64,000 nucleotides of DNA from Cohnella sp. AR92 (lineage in GTDB: Bacteria; Bacillota; Bacilli; Paenibacillales; Paenibacillaceae), in the NCBI RefSeq assembly GCF_003990975.1, contig NZ_RZJR01000008.1, positions 62,140 through 126,139 on the forward strand, given 5' to 3'. Positions 49,102 through 58,824 of the stretch are shown here, piece after piece. The position numbers were made by a program, and so were the translations under genes. The notes under the pieces are model-generated. The model did not search any database. It was not told the origin of the DNA and saw nothing but the letters and a program-made list of their open reading frames with translations. Position 1 is the first letter of the stretch. Each line of letters opens with the position of its first letter.

Positions 49102-49922
49102 TCCGTCGGGCACCCCTCATCGTGTTCGATTAACCAATCCACCGCGTAATCCACGCCTTCGCGCAGGTCGAACAGCCTTGAATCCGCTACTCCGATCCTT
49201 CCTTTGACCAAGGACAACGCTTGTATCTCATACGCTTCTCCGAGCTCCTCGAAGCGGTCCGTGTCGAAAACGATCTCCCGGTAGCTCTTCCATACCCGCT
49301 TCCCGTTCTCGAGAATCGGCGCGCTTTCGATCGTCTGGCGAGGCTCGGGAACCCGATTCTCCGCCAGGTGGAACGACGTGTTGCTGTCGTAGCCGACGCC
49401 GACCAGCAGCACCTTCGCTCCCAGATCGTAAAGCCTCGCGAGAGGCGAATCTTCCCCAAGCGCAAAATCCAAGGAATGACCGCCGGTCACTAGATGGGCG
49501 TGCTTCCCCCAAGCCGCGAAGGACAGCGCGGGATGATCGCTTCGCAGCGTCCCGTGCCACGTGCGGAAGCACTCCGGAATCGCTCCCATCCCCCGGGTCG
49601 GCGTGACCTGCGGATCGAAGGCAGGCATCGTTCGGCGGATCTCCTCCCACCACGATTCCGGAACCGGAGGCAGCATCCACTTCGCGGGTTCGGAATAGTC
49701 TCCGGTATGGGTCGGCATGACCAACGTTCCTTCCGGCGTCAGCACTTCCATCAGCGCTTGGACGACCGCGACGGGACCGCCGCACACCCACCCTATTCGG
49801 CTTAAAGAGGAATGGACGATCAGAGCTTGTCCTTCCTTGACTCCGAGCCGCCTCAAATCCCGCGCCAACGTCTCGACGGTCATCAGCTCGGAGCTTCGCA
49901 GTACCGCTTGCTGTTCGAACAT
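49098..49922 (-). CDS. Aminoglycoside 3-N-acetyltransferase-like protein
   Basis: A 274-residue Antibiotic_NAT (AAC(3)/YokD-type) protein. Seen: LIVHSSLSRIGWVCGGP, GTLVMPTHTGDYSEP, the region FDPQVTPTRGMGAIPECFRTW, HPALSFAAWGKHAH, and GAKVLLVGVGYDSNTSFHLAE with conserved His. Family members acetylate aminoglycosides at N3 with acetyl-CoA; many chromosomal ones have other substrates, so resistance is not implied. GGAGG lies about 12 bases before the ATG. It sits between cyclase-like and isochorismatase-like genes. Confidence 0.82.
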   Translation of the reverse strand: MFEQQAVLRSSELMTVETLARDLRRLGVKEGQALIVHSSLSRIGWVCGGPVAVVQALMEVLTPEGTLVMPTHTGDYSEPAKWMLPPVPESWWEEIRRTMPAFDPQVTPTRGMGAIPECFRTWHGTLRSDHPALSFAAWGKHAHLVTGGHSLDFALGEDSPLARLYDLGAKVLLVGVGYDSNTSFHLAENRVPEPRQTIESAPILENGKRVWKSYREIVFDTDRFEELGEAYEIQALSLVKGRIGVADSRLFDLREGVDYAVDWLIEHDEGCPTE

Positions 49923-49945
49923 TTTCTTAATTATCCTCCATCTTG

Positions 49946-50479
49946 CTAATCGTTCGTCTCATCCTCTAGTATGGCAACCGCCCTAACGGGAGAACCGTCC
50001 GCCCCCGCGATTCGAAGCGGGAATCCGAAGAACTGGAAGTCCTTGTTCTTGGGAAGAAGCTCCAGACCGCTCAGATCCGTGTAGGTGATGATCCCCCTGC
50101 CGAGCAGCGCTCTCTCCAGCGGCTCCGACAGCTCTCCGCCTACGAACTTCGGCATGCGCTCCGTCAACCTCTCCAAGAGCTCGATCCCGGCAGATTGCGC
50201 GAAGAACAAGCCTCTTCCCATCGGCCAATCGGAATCCGGATCGACGACGCGGGCCAAGCCGCAGAATCGGTCCAACGGAATTTGGTCGAGCGACGCGGCG
50301 CCGACGTGCATATGGGAAGGGGCATCCACGTGAGTCCCGCTATGGGTCCCCAGAGACAGGCTTCTCACTTCCCAATCGTGCCGTTCATGCGTATGAACGA
50401 CTCGGATCCGAACCTCGGGGTCGCCCGGATAGACCGGCATCCCGTCCGCCAGAAGCGCGGTTAGATCGACAAATCTCAT
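49946..50479 (-). CDS. Cyclase/kynurenine-formamidase-like metal hydrolase
   Basis: A 177-residue Cyclase-superfamily protein. Seen: the metal-binding motif SGTHVDAPSHM, preceded by PVYPGDPEV and followed by DQIPLDRFCG. The family includes KynB formamidase and isatin hydrolase. It is shorter than typical KynB (just over 200 residues) and could be a minimal form. ATG at 50479 has AAGGAGAG upstream; the longer frame overlaps the DinB gene. Twenty-two bases after DinB and 23 before the AAC(3)-like gene. Confidence 0.8.
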   Translation of the reverse strand: MRFVDLTALLADGMPVYPGDPEVRIRVVHTHERHDWEVRSLSLGTHSGTHVDAPSHMHVGAASLDQIPLDRFCGLARVVDPDSDWPMGRGLFFAQSAGIELLERLTERMPKFVGGELSEPLERALLGRGIITYTDLSGLELLPKNKDFQFFGFPLRIAGADGSPVRAVAILEDETND

Positions 50480-50501
50480 TGCCGTGTCTCTCTCCTTCGG
50501 T

Positions 50502-50996
50502 TCATTCGAAGGATCTGCTCGCAGGCCATGTCCGCTGCATCTTGCGAAGCTGGATGATCTGGCCCGTATGGTACGCATCGTGGAGAATAAGGCTGTTCAC
50601 CCAGAGGCCGATCGGATTCTTCGGAATGCGACGCTCGAAATCCTTCTTGTCCATCCCCGCAAGAAGCTCGCGAATGGCGGAATGCACCTTCTCCAGTCTG
50701 TTCACCAGATCCTTCCAGGACTCTTCATCGGCAACGGGAGCCCCGAACGTATCGTCGTTGGTGACCCCTTCCGGGTATTCCGTCTCCTCGCCGATCAATC
50801 GGAGATGAAGCCGTTCCTTGTAGAAGACCAGATGCGAGACCGTCTCTCCGATCGTATTGATCCGTCCCCCGTACCGGGGACGCCAGTTCGCCTGTTCCCA
50901 GGTGACTCCATTAAGGGCATCTTTAAGCGGCGGATACCAATCTTCTCGCTCATAGCAGCTGTCCCATCCGTGAAGCAGCAATTCCATCTTGTTCAT
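50502..50996 (-). CDS. DinB-family metal-binding four-helix protein
   Basis: A 164-residue DinB-like protein. Seen: metal-ligand histidines in ETVSHLVFYKERL and ILHDAYHTGQIIQLRK, the usual three-His site on a four-helix bundle. Bacillus relatives include bacillithiol S-transferases, so a thiol-transfer role is possible but unproven. ATG at 50996 has AGAGGTG upstream. First gene of the operon DinB-cyclase-AAC(3)-isochorismatase. Confidence 0.82.
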   Translation of the reverse strand: MNKMELLLHGWDSCYEREDWYPPLKDALNGVTWEQANWRPRYGGRINTIGETVSHLVFYKERLHLRLIGEETEYPEGVTNDDTFGAPVADEESWKDLVNRLEKVHSAIRELLAGMDKKDFERRIPKNPIGLWVNSLILHDAYHTGQIIQLRKMQRTWPASRSFE

Positions 50997-51096
50997 GAAC
51001 GGTTCACCTCTCTTTGGGTAGGGTTGGAAAAAACGGTCCTTCTCGCCCAATTATACCCCCTTTTTCTCCGATTCGGTAAGTCCCTATCTTTAACCG

Positions 51097-51126
51097 TTGA
51101 GTTGAAGCTTCGGCTCGGACTATAAT
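51097..51126 (+). promoter_or_regulatory. ABC-F gene promoter
   Basis: -35 TTGAGT (51097-51102), 18-bp spacer, -10 TATAAT (51121-51126). The leader to the start at 51181 is about 48 bases; no uORF or attenuator is evident. Confidence 0.75.
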
Positions 51127-51180
51127 GAAGTGTTGAATTACCAAGAGAACAAATACAGATGGAAAAGGTGTCATTCTTAC

Positions 51181-52737
51181 ATGAGCATTCTAACGGTTTC
51201 GAATTTAAGCCACGGCTTTGGCGACCGGGCGATCTTCAATAATGTCTCTTTCCGGCTTCTGAAGGGAGAGCATGTCGGTCTCGTCGGCGCCAACGGCGAA
51301 GGCAAGTCCACGTTCATGAACATCGTCATGGGCAAGCTGGAGCCCGACGCCGGCAAGGTCGAATGGTCCAAGAAAGTCCGCGTCGGCTACCTCGACCAGC
51401 ATTCCGTGCTGAGCAAGGGAATGACGATTCGCGACGTTCTGAGAGGCGCCTTCCAATACCTCATGGATGCGGAAGCCGAGATGAACGCGATGTACGACCA
51501 GATGGGGACCGCCGATCCCGACGAACTCGAGCGCCTTCTAGAAGAGGTCGGCACGATCCAGGACCTCCTGAACAGCAACGACTTCTACATGATCGATGCC
51601 AAGGTTGAGGAAGTCGCGCGCGGACTCGGGCTTGGGGATATCGGCCTCGAACGGGATGTCAACGACCTCAGCGGCGGGCAGCGCACCAAGGTGCTGCTGG
51701 CGAAGCTGCTGCTGGAGAAGCCCGACATTCTGCTGCTCGACGAGCCTACCAACTATCTCGACGAGGCGCATATCGAATGGCTGAAGCGCTACCTGCAGGA
51801 ATACGAGAATGCCTTCATTCTGATCTCCCACGACATTCCGTTCCTGAACAGCGTCGTCAACCTGATCTATCACATGTTCAATCAGGAGCTGAACCGATAC
51901 GTCGGGGACTACGACAACTTCATGCAGCTGCATGAAGCGAAGCAGTCGCAGCTGGAGTCAGCCTATAAGCGCCAGCAGCAGGAGATCGCCGATCTCAAGG
52001 ATTTCGTCGCCCGCAACAAAGCCCGGGTGTCTACCCGCAACATGGCGATGTCCAGACAGAAGAAGCTGGACAACATGGACCTGATCGAGCTGGCCAAGGA
52101 GAAGCCGAAGCCGGAGTTCAACTTCAAGGAAGGACGGACGCCGAGCCGCCTCATCTTCGAGACGAAGCAGTTGGTCATCGGTTACGACGAGCCTCTCTCC
52201 CGCCCTCTCGACCTGAAGATGGAGCGCGGCCAGAAGATTGCCTTGGTCGGAGCTAACGGCATCGGCAAGACGACTCTGCTCCGCAGCGTTCTCGGCCTGA
52301 TTCCCGCCTTGTCCGGCACGGTCGAGCGCGGCGAAAACCAGCTGATCGGCTACTTCGAGCAGGAGGTCAAGGAAGGCAATGAGCTGACCTGCATCGAAGC
52401 GATCTGGAACGAGTTCCCGGCGCTGAGCCAATTCGAGGTTCGCGCGGCGCTGGCCAAGTGCGGGCTTACCACCAAGCACATCGAGAGCCGGCTCTCGGTG
52501 CTGAGCGGCGGCGAGAAAGCGAAGGTTCGGTTGTGCAAGCTGATCAACCGCGAATCGAACATTCTCGTGCTGGATGAACCGACGAACCATCTGGACGTCG
52601 ACGCCAAGGACGAGCTCAAGCGAGCGCTCAAAGCTTATAAAGGCAGCATCCTGCTGATCAGCCACGAGCCGGAATTCTACCGCGACGTCGCAACCGACGT
52701 CTGGAACTGCGAATCCTGGACGACGAAGGTATTCTAA
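51181..52737 (+). CDS. ABC-F family ATPase (YbiT/YkpA type)
   Basis: A 518-residue soluble tandem ABC ATPase without membrane domain. Seen: first Walker A GANGEGKST and signature LSGGQRTKV, a linker of about 80 residues with charged helices (the ribosome-contacting arm of ABC-F proteins), then second Walker A GANGIGKTT and LSGGEKAKV with ILVLDEPTNHLDVDAK. Sequence style fits the YbiT/YkpA subgroup, translation factors acting at the ribosomal E site, not clearly a resistance protein. Start ATG follows AAAGGTG. Own promoter and terminator. Confidence 0.9.
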   Translation: MSILTVSNLSHGFGDRAIFNNVSFRLLKGEHVGLVGANGEGKSTFMNIVMGKLEPDAGKVEWSKKVRVGYLDQHSVLSKGMTIRDVLRGAFQYLMDAEAEMNAMYDQMGTADPDELERLLEEVGTIQDLLNSNDFYMIDAKVEEVARGLGLGDIGLERDVNDLSGGQRTKVLLAKLLLEKPDILLLDEPTNYLDEAHIEWLKRYLQEYENAFILISHDIPFLNSVVNLIYHMFNQELNRYVGDYDNFMQLHEAKQSQLESAYKRQQQEIADLKDFVARNKARVSTRNMAMSRQKKLDNMDLIELAKEKPKPEFNFKEGRTPSRLIFETKQLVIGYDEPLSRPLDLKMERGQKIALVGANGIGKTTLLRSVLGLIPALSGTVERGENQLIGYFEQEVKEGNELTCIEAIWNEFPALSQFEVRAALAKCGLTTKHIESRLSVLSGGEKAKVRLCKLINRESNILVLDEPTNHLDVDAKDELKRALKAYKGSILLISHEPEFYRDVATDVWNCESWTTKVF

Positions 52738-52751
52738 TAACGAATAGAGCG

Positions 52752-52785
52752 AGCCCCCGGTCCCTAGCGGAATCGGGGGTTTTTC
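52752..52785 (+). terminator. ABC-F gene terminator
   Basis: CCCCCG (52754-52759) pairs with CGGGGG (52774-52779), followed by TTTTT. It lies 15 bases past the stop. Confidence 0.85.
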
Positions 52786-52845
52786 GCATGCGTTTTTCCA
52801 ATAATGGGCATTCTATCGAATCATCTAGGAAAGCAGGGATCGCGA

Positions 52846-54468
52846 ATGAATCCAAACGGCGACGACAGCCGGCAAGACCCGCAAGACGACGGAACGTTAA
52901 CCAATAGGCAAGGCCATCCCATCACCAACAACCAGAACATTCGAACGGTAAGCAACCGCGGACCGGCCACACTGGAGAACTACGACTTTATCGAGAAGAT
53001 CAGCCATTTCGACCGCGAGAAGGTGCCGGAGAGAATCGTCCATGCCCGCGGAGCCGGCGCGCACGGATACTTCGAAGCGTACGGCACGGTCGGCGACGAA
53101 CCGGTGTCCAAGTATACCCGCGCGAAGCTGTTCCAGGAGCGAGGCAAGCGGACCCCCGTCTTCGTTCGCTTCTCGACGGTCGTTCACGGCCTCCATTCCC
53201 CGGAGACGGTGCGCGACCCTCGCGGCTTCGCGGTTAAATTCTATACGGACGACGGCAACTGGGATCTGGTCGGCAACAACCTCAAAATCTTCTTTATTCG
53301 CGACGCGATGAAATTCCCCGACATGATCCATGCCTTCCGTCCGGATCCCGTCACCAACATTCAGGATGCAAGGCGATTCTTCGATTTCTGCGCCAATTCG
53401 CCCGAATCGTTCCATATGGTGACTTTTATTTATTCCCCGTGGGGCATTCCGGCCAATTACCGCATGATGCAGGGCTCCGGCGTGAACACCTACAAATGGG
53501 TGAACGGCGACGGACAAGGCATGCTGGTGAAGTACCACTGGGAACCGAAGCAAGGAATCAAGAATCTGACGGCCGCCGAAGCGGCAGCCATTCAGGGCAA
53601 GAACTTCAATCACGCCACGCAGGACTTGTACGAGGCGATCGAACGCGGCGATCATCCGGAATGGGAGCTGCTCGTTCAATTGATGCCGGACGGCCCGAAT
53701 CCCGAGCTCGATTTCGACCCGCTGGACGACACGAAGCTGTGGCCGGAGGACAAGTTCCCTTGGCGTAAGGTTGGCCGCATGGTCCTCGACAAGAATCCCG
53801 ACAATTACTTTAACGAGGTCGAGCAAGCCGCCTTCGGGACGGGCGTGCTCGTCGACGGCCTGGACTTCTCCGACGACAAGATGCTGCAGGGAAGAACGTT
53901 CTCCTACTCCGATACCCAGCGCTACCGCGTCGGAGCCAACTACCTGCAATTGCCGATCAACGCGGCCAAGAAACGGGTCGCCACGAACCAGGAAGGAGGC
54001 CAATTGCGGTACTTCAACGACAAAGCGCCCGGCCAGAACCTGCATATCAACTACGAGCCTTCATCCATGGGCGGTTTAAAGGAAGCCGAGCAAGCCGGAA
54101 CCGAATACACGCCGCACGTCGAGGGGAACCTGGTCCGGCAGTCCATCGACCGCGACGACAACACGAAACAAGCCGGGGATACCTACCGTCACTTCGAGCA
54201 ATGGGAGAAGGACGAGCTCCTGAACAACCTCGTGAACGATCTCTCGATCTGCCCGAAGGATATTCAGGATAAGATGATCGCCCTCGCGGAGCAAGCGGAT
54301 GAGGAATACGGACGCCGCCTAAGGGAAGGATTAGCCGGGAAAGCTCCGGGCAGGCGCGTCGGCGATTCGGAATTCGCCGAAGAATGGCAGCACCCGCTAG
54401 GGGCGGGCAAAGCGCAGCAAGCCGTACAAGCTGCCGTCGATAAGGGACATGCTCAGGATCCGTATTGA
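52846..54468 (+). CDS. Monofunctional heme catalase
   Basis: A 540-residue cytosolic catalase disproportionating hydrogen peroxide. Seen: catalytic His in [17 protein letters not shown], the NADPH/heme-pocket segment [27 protein letters not shown], the catalytic Asn region [14 protein letters not shown], and the proximal heme ligand in [15 protein letters not shown] 30-residue Asn/Asp/Gln-rich leader and the length resemble Bacillus KatX-type enzymes; KatA is alternative. ATG at 52846 follows AGGGA; an upstream ATG (52804) has no site. No PerR gene or clear PerR box is seen. Confidence 0.92.
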   Translation: MNPNGDDSRQDPQDDGTLTNRQGHPITNNQNIRTVSNRGPATLENYDFIEKISHFDREKVPERIVHARGAGAHGYFEAYGTVGDEPVSKYTRAKLFQERGKRTPVFVRFSTVVHGLHSPETVRDPRGFAVKFYTDDGNWDLVGNNLKIFFIRDAMKFPDMIHAFRPDPVTNIQDARRFFDFCANSPESFHMVTFIYSPWGIPANYRMMQGSGVNTYKWVNGDGQGMLVKYHWEPKQGIKNLTAAEAAAIQGKNFNHATQDLYEAIERGDHPEWELLVQLMPDGPNPELDFDPLDDTKLWPEDKFPWRKVGRMVLDKNPDNYFNEVEQAAFGTGVLVDGLDFSDDKMLQGRTFSYSDTQRYRVGANYLQLPINAAKKRVATNQEGGQLRYFNDKAPGQNLHINYEPSSMGGLKEAEQAGTEYTPHVEGNLVRQSIDRDDNTKQAGDTYRHFEQWEKDELLNNLVNDLSICPKDIQDKMIALAEQADEEYGRRLREGLAGKAPGRRVGDSEFAEEWQHPLGAGKAQQAVQAAVDKGHAQDPY

Positions 54469-54505
54469 TCTCGAATAACTAGCATCCCATGTCAATACTT
54501 TGAAT

Positions 54506-54557
54506 AAAAACAGGGGTTTCTCGCGTCCATTCGGCGTTCCCGAGAAGCCCCTGTTTT
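54506..54557. terminator. Bidirectional terminator between catalase and pncB
   Basis: AAAACAGGGGTTTCTCG pairs with CGAGAAGCCCCTGTTTT (17 bp, one G-T pair), with T-runs on both strands. It serves both convergent genes. Confidence 0.9.
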
Positions 54558-54573
54558 GTCTAGCCGGCCGAAC

Positions 54574-56013
54574 TTATTTAAACTTCTCGATCAGATCCAT
54601 CTTCTGCTGCCAAGTCTTCGGGCTTAGAACGACGGCATAATTCTCCGGGTTCAGCTTGCGGAGCAGCTCGGGACGGAACAGCTTCAGCTGGCTCGCATGG
54701 TATTCCCGAATCTCGCTCAGCTCGGGAAGGTCGTAGACCAGCTTCCCCTCTTGGAAAATCGGCTTCAGCAGCGACACCGCTTCATAGTCCGTCGCCTTGC
54801 GGCGAATATAGGGATGAATCGGATCGAACAGCTCCAGCGTTTCGCCGTTCTTGACCTCCTCTTCGTCCGTCAACGCTTCATAATCCGCCATGGCCATTCC
54901 GGTCTTGCGGTTGATGATGCGGTAGACGTCCTTCGCGCCGGGCGTCGTCACTTTCTCCGGATTGCCCGAGATCTTGATGACCGGCTCCCACTTCCCGTCC
55001 TTCTGCACCTCTACCAGCTTATAGACGCCCCCGAGAGAAGGCTGATCCGAAGCGGTGATCAGCTGAGTGCCGACTCCCCAGCTGTCGATGCGGGCTCCCT
55101 GAGCCTTCAAGTTCATAATGATATTCTCGTCCAAGTCGTTGGAGGCCACGATCTTTACGTCGGGCAAGCCCGCTTCGTCCAGCATCCGGCGCGCTTCTTT
55201 GGACAGATAAGCCAGGTCGCCGCTATCCAGCCGAATGGCCAGCATCCGTTTGCCTTTGCTCTCCATCTTCTTCGCCACTTTGATGGCGTTCGGAACGCCG
55301 CTTCCGAGCGTATCGTACGTATCCACGAGCAGCGACACTTGGTTCGGCAGCGCTTCGGCGAAACGCTCGAACGCCCGCTCCTCCGAGTCGTGGTGCTGGA
55401 CCCAGGCATGGGCATGCGTTCCCGAGGTCGGAATGCCGAACATCATGCCCGCACGCAGGTTGGAGGTCGAATCGAAGCCGGCGATGCAGGCCGCCCGCGC
55501 TCCCCACACGGCCGCATCCGCTTCTTGAGCCCGGCGCGTCCCGAATTCCATGAGCATATCGGATCCGGCGACCTGACGGATTCGCGCCGCCTTGGTCGCG
55601 ATCAGCGTCTGGTAATTGATAAAGTTGAGCAGCGCCGTCTCCAGCAGTTGGGCTTCGAACACCGTCGCTTCGATCCGGACGAGCGGCTCGTTGGCGAAGA
55701 CGATCGTTCCTTCCTCCACCGACTTGATGTTGCCGCCGAATCGGAATTGGCGCAGCTTATCCAGGAATCTCGGATCGTAATTCTCTTCCTGCTCGCTCAA
55801 ATACGCGATCGTCTCTTCATCGAACCGGATCGATTGCACGTATTCGACGAATCTCCTTAGTCCGGCGAACACGGCAAACCCGTTGCCGAACGGAAGCTTG
55901 CGGAAGTAGGCTTCGAAGACGGCCCGGTCCCGATCGGTTCCATGATACCAGTGAGCGTACATCATGTTGATCTCGTACTTGTCGGTATGAAGCGTTAAAT
56001 TCTCGTATTTCAT
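54574..56013 (-). CDS. pncB: Nicotinate phosphoribosyltransferase
   Basis: A 479-residue NAD-salvage enzyme joining nicotinate to PRPP with ATP. Seen: LHTDKYEINMMYAHWYHG at the N-terminus, the His-containing GTRRAQEADAAVWGARAACIAGFDSTSN core with TSGTHAHAW, LLVDTYDTLGSGVPNAI, IRLDSGDLAYLSKEARRMLDEAG and GVGTQLITASDQPSLGGVYKL, all PncB hallmarks. ATG at 56013 has CGGAGG upstream. A 10-bp palindrome TTTCGCGAAA (56093-56102) lies upstream and could be regulatory. Convergent with catalase, divergent from the xre gene. Confidence 0.93.
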   Translation of the reverse strand: MKYENLTLHTDKYEINMMYAHWYHGTDRDRAVFEAYFRKLPFGNGFAVFAGLRRFVEYVQSIRFDEETIAYLSEQEENYDPRFLDKLRQFRFGGNIKSVEEGTIVFANEPLVRIEATVFEAQLLETALLNFINYQTLIATKAARIRQVAGSDMLMEFGTRRAQEADAAVWGARAACIAGFDSTSNLRAGMMFGIPTSGTHAHAWVQHHDSEERAFERFAEALPNQVSLLVDTYDTLGSGVPNAIKVAKKMESKGKRMLAIRLDSGDLAYLSKEARRMLDEAGLPDVKIVASNDLDENIIMNLKAQGARIDSWGVGTQLITASDQPSLGGVYKLVEVQKDGKWEPVIKISGNPEKVTTPGAKDVYRIINRKTGMAMADYEALTDEEEVKNGETLELFDPIHPYIRRKATDYEAVSLLKPIFQEGKLVYDLPELSEIREYHASQLKLFRPELLRKLNPENYAVVLSPKTWQQKMDLIEKFK

Positions 56014-56137
56014 CCGTTCCTCCGCTCTGCAGGGCAACCGCGATTACCCATTTTGCGCACCTAAGCTACATATTGTATGAAAATGGAGATCTTTTCGCGA
56101 AATATGGACAGTTTCTTAGTTTTTACAAGACAAACCC

Positions 56138-56166
56138 TTGACATAGATACGTTTTGTATCATAAAT
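56138..56166 (+). promoter_or_regulatory. xre gene promoter with internal operator
   Basis: Perfect -35 TTGACA (56138-56143), 17-bp spacer, -10 ATAAAT (56161-56166). The spacer contains GATACGTTTTGTATC (56146-56160), an inverted repeat resembling operators of Xre-type phage repressors. It suggests tight negative autoregulation. Confidence 0.75.
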
Positions 56167-56257
56167 TACTAATAGACCAACTTGTCTTCCCCCGCTCGGG
56201 CCACTCGGCCGATACGTCGTCCACAAACTCAATTCAAAGGTTCAAGGAGAATAGAAC

Positions 56258-56614
56258 ATGAACATGGGAGAACGTCTTCGAGAGCTTCGGCTGAAACGGA
56301 ATGTATCTCAAGAGGAAGTTGCCCGCCATATCGGGATCACCCGTTCCGCCTACAGCCATTACGAGATCAACAACAGGCAGCCCATCTACGAGACGCTGAT
56401 CAAGCTTGCCGCTTATTTCGACGTCTCCCTTGATTACATTATTGGCGGCAATGCCCTCTCCCAATCCGCCTCGTCCCGGGAATTGCCCGATGCGACCGAC
56501 TCCCATGAGATTCTGCGGCTGCTTCGAGGGATGAATCACGAACAAAGGAAACAATCGCTCGGCCTGCTTCATGAGATGATGAAGAACGATGCCAGGATCA
56601 AAGGCAACGGCTGA
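56258..56614 (+). CDS. XRE-family transcriptional regulator
   Basis: A 118-residue protein: N-terminal Cro/C1 helix-turn-helix (residues 5-60; LRLKRNVSQEEVARHIGITRSAYSHYEINNRQPIYETLIKLAAYFDVSLDYIIGG) and a C-terminal helical part (LRLLRGMNHEQRKQSLGLLHEMM) probably for dimerisation. Start ATG has AAGGAG upstream. The promoter has a GATAC/GTATC operator, so autorepression is likely. Targets are unknown; no phage genes are nearby. Confidence 0.85.
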   Translation: MNMGERLRELRLKRNVSQEEVARHIGITRSAYSHYEINNRQPIYETLIKLAAYFDVSLDYIIGGNALSQSASSRELPDATDSHEILRLLRGMNHEQRKQSLGLLHEMMKNDARIKGNG

Positions 56615-56673
56615 ACCGGACGAGGAACCGGACGGGCCGCGCACTCGGAACATGCTTCGGCCCGGATTCGGGG

Positions 56674-58779
56674 TTAAGACGAGATCGTCTTCCGATCCTC
56701 TTCGCTGAACAAGGGCAATGTAATCGTAAAGACGCTTCCTCCGTTCGTGCCGTTCTCCGCGAATAGGCTGCCTTGGTGCATCTCGACGATCTCGCGGGCG
56801 ATGGACAGCCCCAGGCCGCTTCCGCCGGAGGAAGAATGACGCGACTTGCTATTCTTATAGAAACGTTCGAAGATGAAGGGCAGATCGCTCTCCAGGATTC
56901 CGGTTCCGGTGTCGATGACGTCGATCCGCACTTGCCGGCTCTTGGAGTCGACCGCAAAGCGAAGAGTAATGCTGCCTCCTCTCGGCGTATGTCTGACCGC
57001 GTTATAGATCAGGTTGGCGAACACCCGATCCATTCGATGCTCGTCGACCAGCACCGTCTCCAGCGCCTCTTCTTCGTTCGGCCCGATGCACCCGAACGCG
57101 ATTCCCTTCTCTTGAAGCTCCTGTTCGTACTCCAGCCGCAGCCGCTCCCGCCAATCCCGGATGGCGGCAAGCTCGAAGTTCATTCGAATGCGCCTGGACT
57201 CAAGCATGGACAGGTCGAACAGATCCTGAATCATCCCGTTCAAGCCCTCGACCTTGGTCAGCATGAGCTTCAGCGTCTTGTCCTTCTGCTGGGGATCCGC
57301 GATGATCCCGTCACGCAGGGCTTCTAGATAGCCTTGAAGAAGCGTAATGGGCGTGCGCAGGTCGTGGGAGATATTGCTGATCAGCTGCCTGCGCGATTGC
57401 TCCATCCTCTCCAACCCTAGCTTGCTCTCGGCCAGCTCCTCGTAAGAGTTCTGCAGCTCCTCCGTGCGTTTGGCGATCCGATCCTCCAGGTAATGGTTCC
57501 ATTCCGTCAGCTCGACCGACATCTGCTCCGCCCGGTCATGGGTTCTCGAGGTGCGGAGCGAGATAGCGAAAGCGTTCATTAGGATAAGGAAGAGCAGCCC
57601 GAACGAGACCAGATTGACGGACTCCATCCATCCATTGTAGAAGAAGATATCGTTTACGATCGTCAGCACGAGCCCCCCCGCTCCCAGGATGGCCAGTCTC
57701 GCCCCCTCGCGGCGGCGAATGAGCGCGAGAGCCAGCCCGAACAAAGTAACGGCGCTCAAGCCGATCACATAGATCTGGTACGCGGCCAAGAAACGGCTGA
57801 ATTGCAGCACGGGCAGCGTCAGGCAGCCAAGCGCCAGAACGATGCCGACCGCAGCGCCAAGCTTCAGCCACCTAACGGAAATTTCCTGAGAGTACATTCT
57901 CTGATAATATGCAAATCCGAACAAGGTGCTGAGCGCGAAAGCCATGTACTCGATTCTCATCTCGAAGGTCCAAGTCAGCGACGGAATCCAATGAGGGAAC
58001 ATTCCCTCGCCGATGACCCCCATTCGGCAGGCGACCCCGATGCAGAGCAGCGCCAGGAACAGATTCGACCATTCTTGGCGGCGCAGGACGAACAAGCCTA
58101 GATGGTAAACGCCGATGATGAGCAAAGCGCCGAACACTACCAGCTCCTGCGATTGCAGATTAAAGCGGAGCGCGTGAATCTGGGACAGCGTTCCCATGAC
58201 CAGGCCGGTGCGGATTCCGCCAGTTCGATGATGGTAGTTGGCGACTTCGAGCGTCAGCTCCGTCTTCTCTTCCTGCCCGTCCAGATAGGCGATGGCCGGA
58301 AGCTGATAGGGAGTGGTCAGCTTCCGCTCCCCCCCTACGACTCCTCTAGAAAGCTGCAAGTCTCCGTTCACATACAGATTATAAGCGGTGGACAGGTTGG
58401 GCAGGCGAACGGCCAGGTATCCGTCCGTCGCCCGATGAAGGATCGTCAGACGGTAAATTCCGCGGCCATGATCGGACAGCCTGGTACCGTCCTTCAACGC
58501 CGTCGCTCCCCAAGTGCCGGGCACCGGAATGAACCCCTCCGCCTTTTCTCCGGCCTTAGCTCCGAACCACTCGAAGCGCCACTCTCCATCAAGGGGAACG
58601 GTCCCCCCCTTGTCGAACGAATGATCGCGGATGTCGAGCACTCCGCCTTTGGCTTGATAAGCGGGCGCTTCTCTTTTCATCGTGCAGCCCAGAATCGAAC
58701 CAAGGAAGCAAACCAAAACCCCTATAAGCAATATAAGGCTTATTTTCCACCTTATGGTATACGTTTTTTTGCCATTCAT
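56674..58779 (-). CDS. 7TMR-DISM-type sensor histidine kinase
   Basis: A 701-residue kinase. Seen: signal anchor at 12-31 with a lipobox-like LGSILGC, an extracytoplasmic galactose-binding-like beta domain (about 45-200; LDGEWRFEWFGAK, IPVPGTWGATALKDG), seven hydrophobic segments (about 210-400), a coiled coil, the HisKA box SNISHDLRTPITLLQGYLEAL, and HATPase motifs NLIYNAVRHTPRGG, DTGTGI and SGGSGLGLSIAREIV. ATG at 58779 has GGGAGAG upstream. It is divergent from an OmpR-type regulator, its probable partner. Such sensors detect carbohydrates or cell-envelope ligands. Confidence 0.88.
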   Translation of the reverse strand: MNGKKTYTIRWKISLILLIGVLVCFLGSILGCTMKREAPAYQAKGGVLDIRDHSFDKGGTVPLDGEWRFEWFGAKAGEKAEGFIPVPGTWGATALKDGTRLSDHGRGIYRLTILHRATDGYLAVRLPNLSTAYNLYVNGDLQLSRGVVGGERKLTTPYQLPAIAYLDGQEEKTELTLEVANYHHRTGGIRTGLVMGTLSQIHALRFNLQSQELVVFGALLIIGVYHLGLFVLRRQEWSNLFLALLCIGVACRMGVIGEGMFPHWIPSLTWTFEMRIEYMAFALSTLFGFAYYQRMYSQEISVRWLKLGAAVGIVLALGCLTLPVLQFSRFLAAYQIYVIGLSAVTLFGLALALIRRREGARLAILGAGGLVLTIVNDIFFYNGWMESVNLVSFGLLFLILMNAFAISLRTSRTHDRAEQMSVELTEWNHYLEDRIAKRTEELQNSYEELAESKLGLERMEQSRRQLISNISHDLRTPITLLQGYLEALRDGIIADPQQKDKTLKLMLTKVEGLNGMIQDLFDLSMLESRRIRMNFELAAIRDWRERLRLEYEQELQEKGIAFGCIGPNEEEALETVLVDEHRMDRVFANLIYNAVRHTPRGGSITLRFAVDSKSRQVRIDVIDTGTGILESDLPFIFERFYKNSKSRHSSSGGSGLGLSIAREIVEMHQGSLFAENGTNGGSVFTITLPLFSEEDRKTISS

Positions 58780-58824
58780 GACAATCTCTCCCGAAAATTT
58801 ACCTCCCCTCATCGTAATCCCGCA

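Noticed and set aside
56632..56663. GGGCCG/CGGCCC hairpin between xre and the histidine kinase gene
   Set aside because: Stem of six with a long loop and no T-run; not convincing as a terminator.
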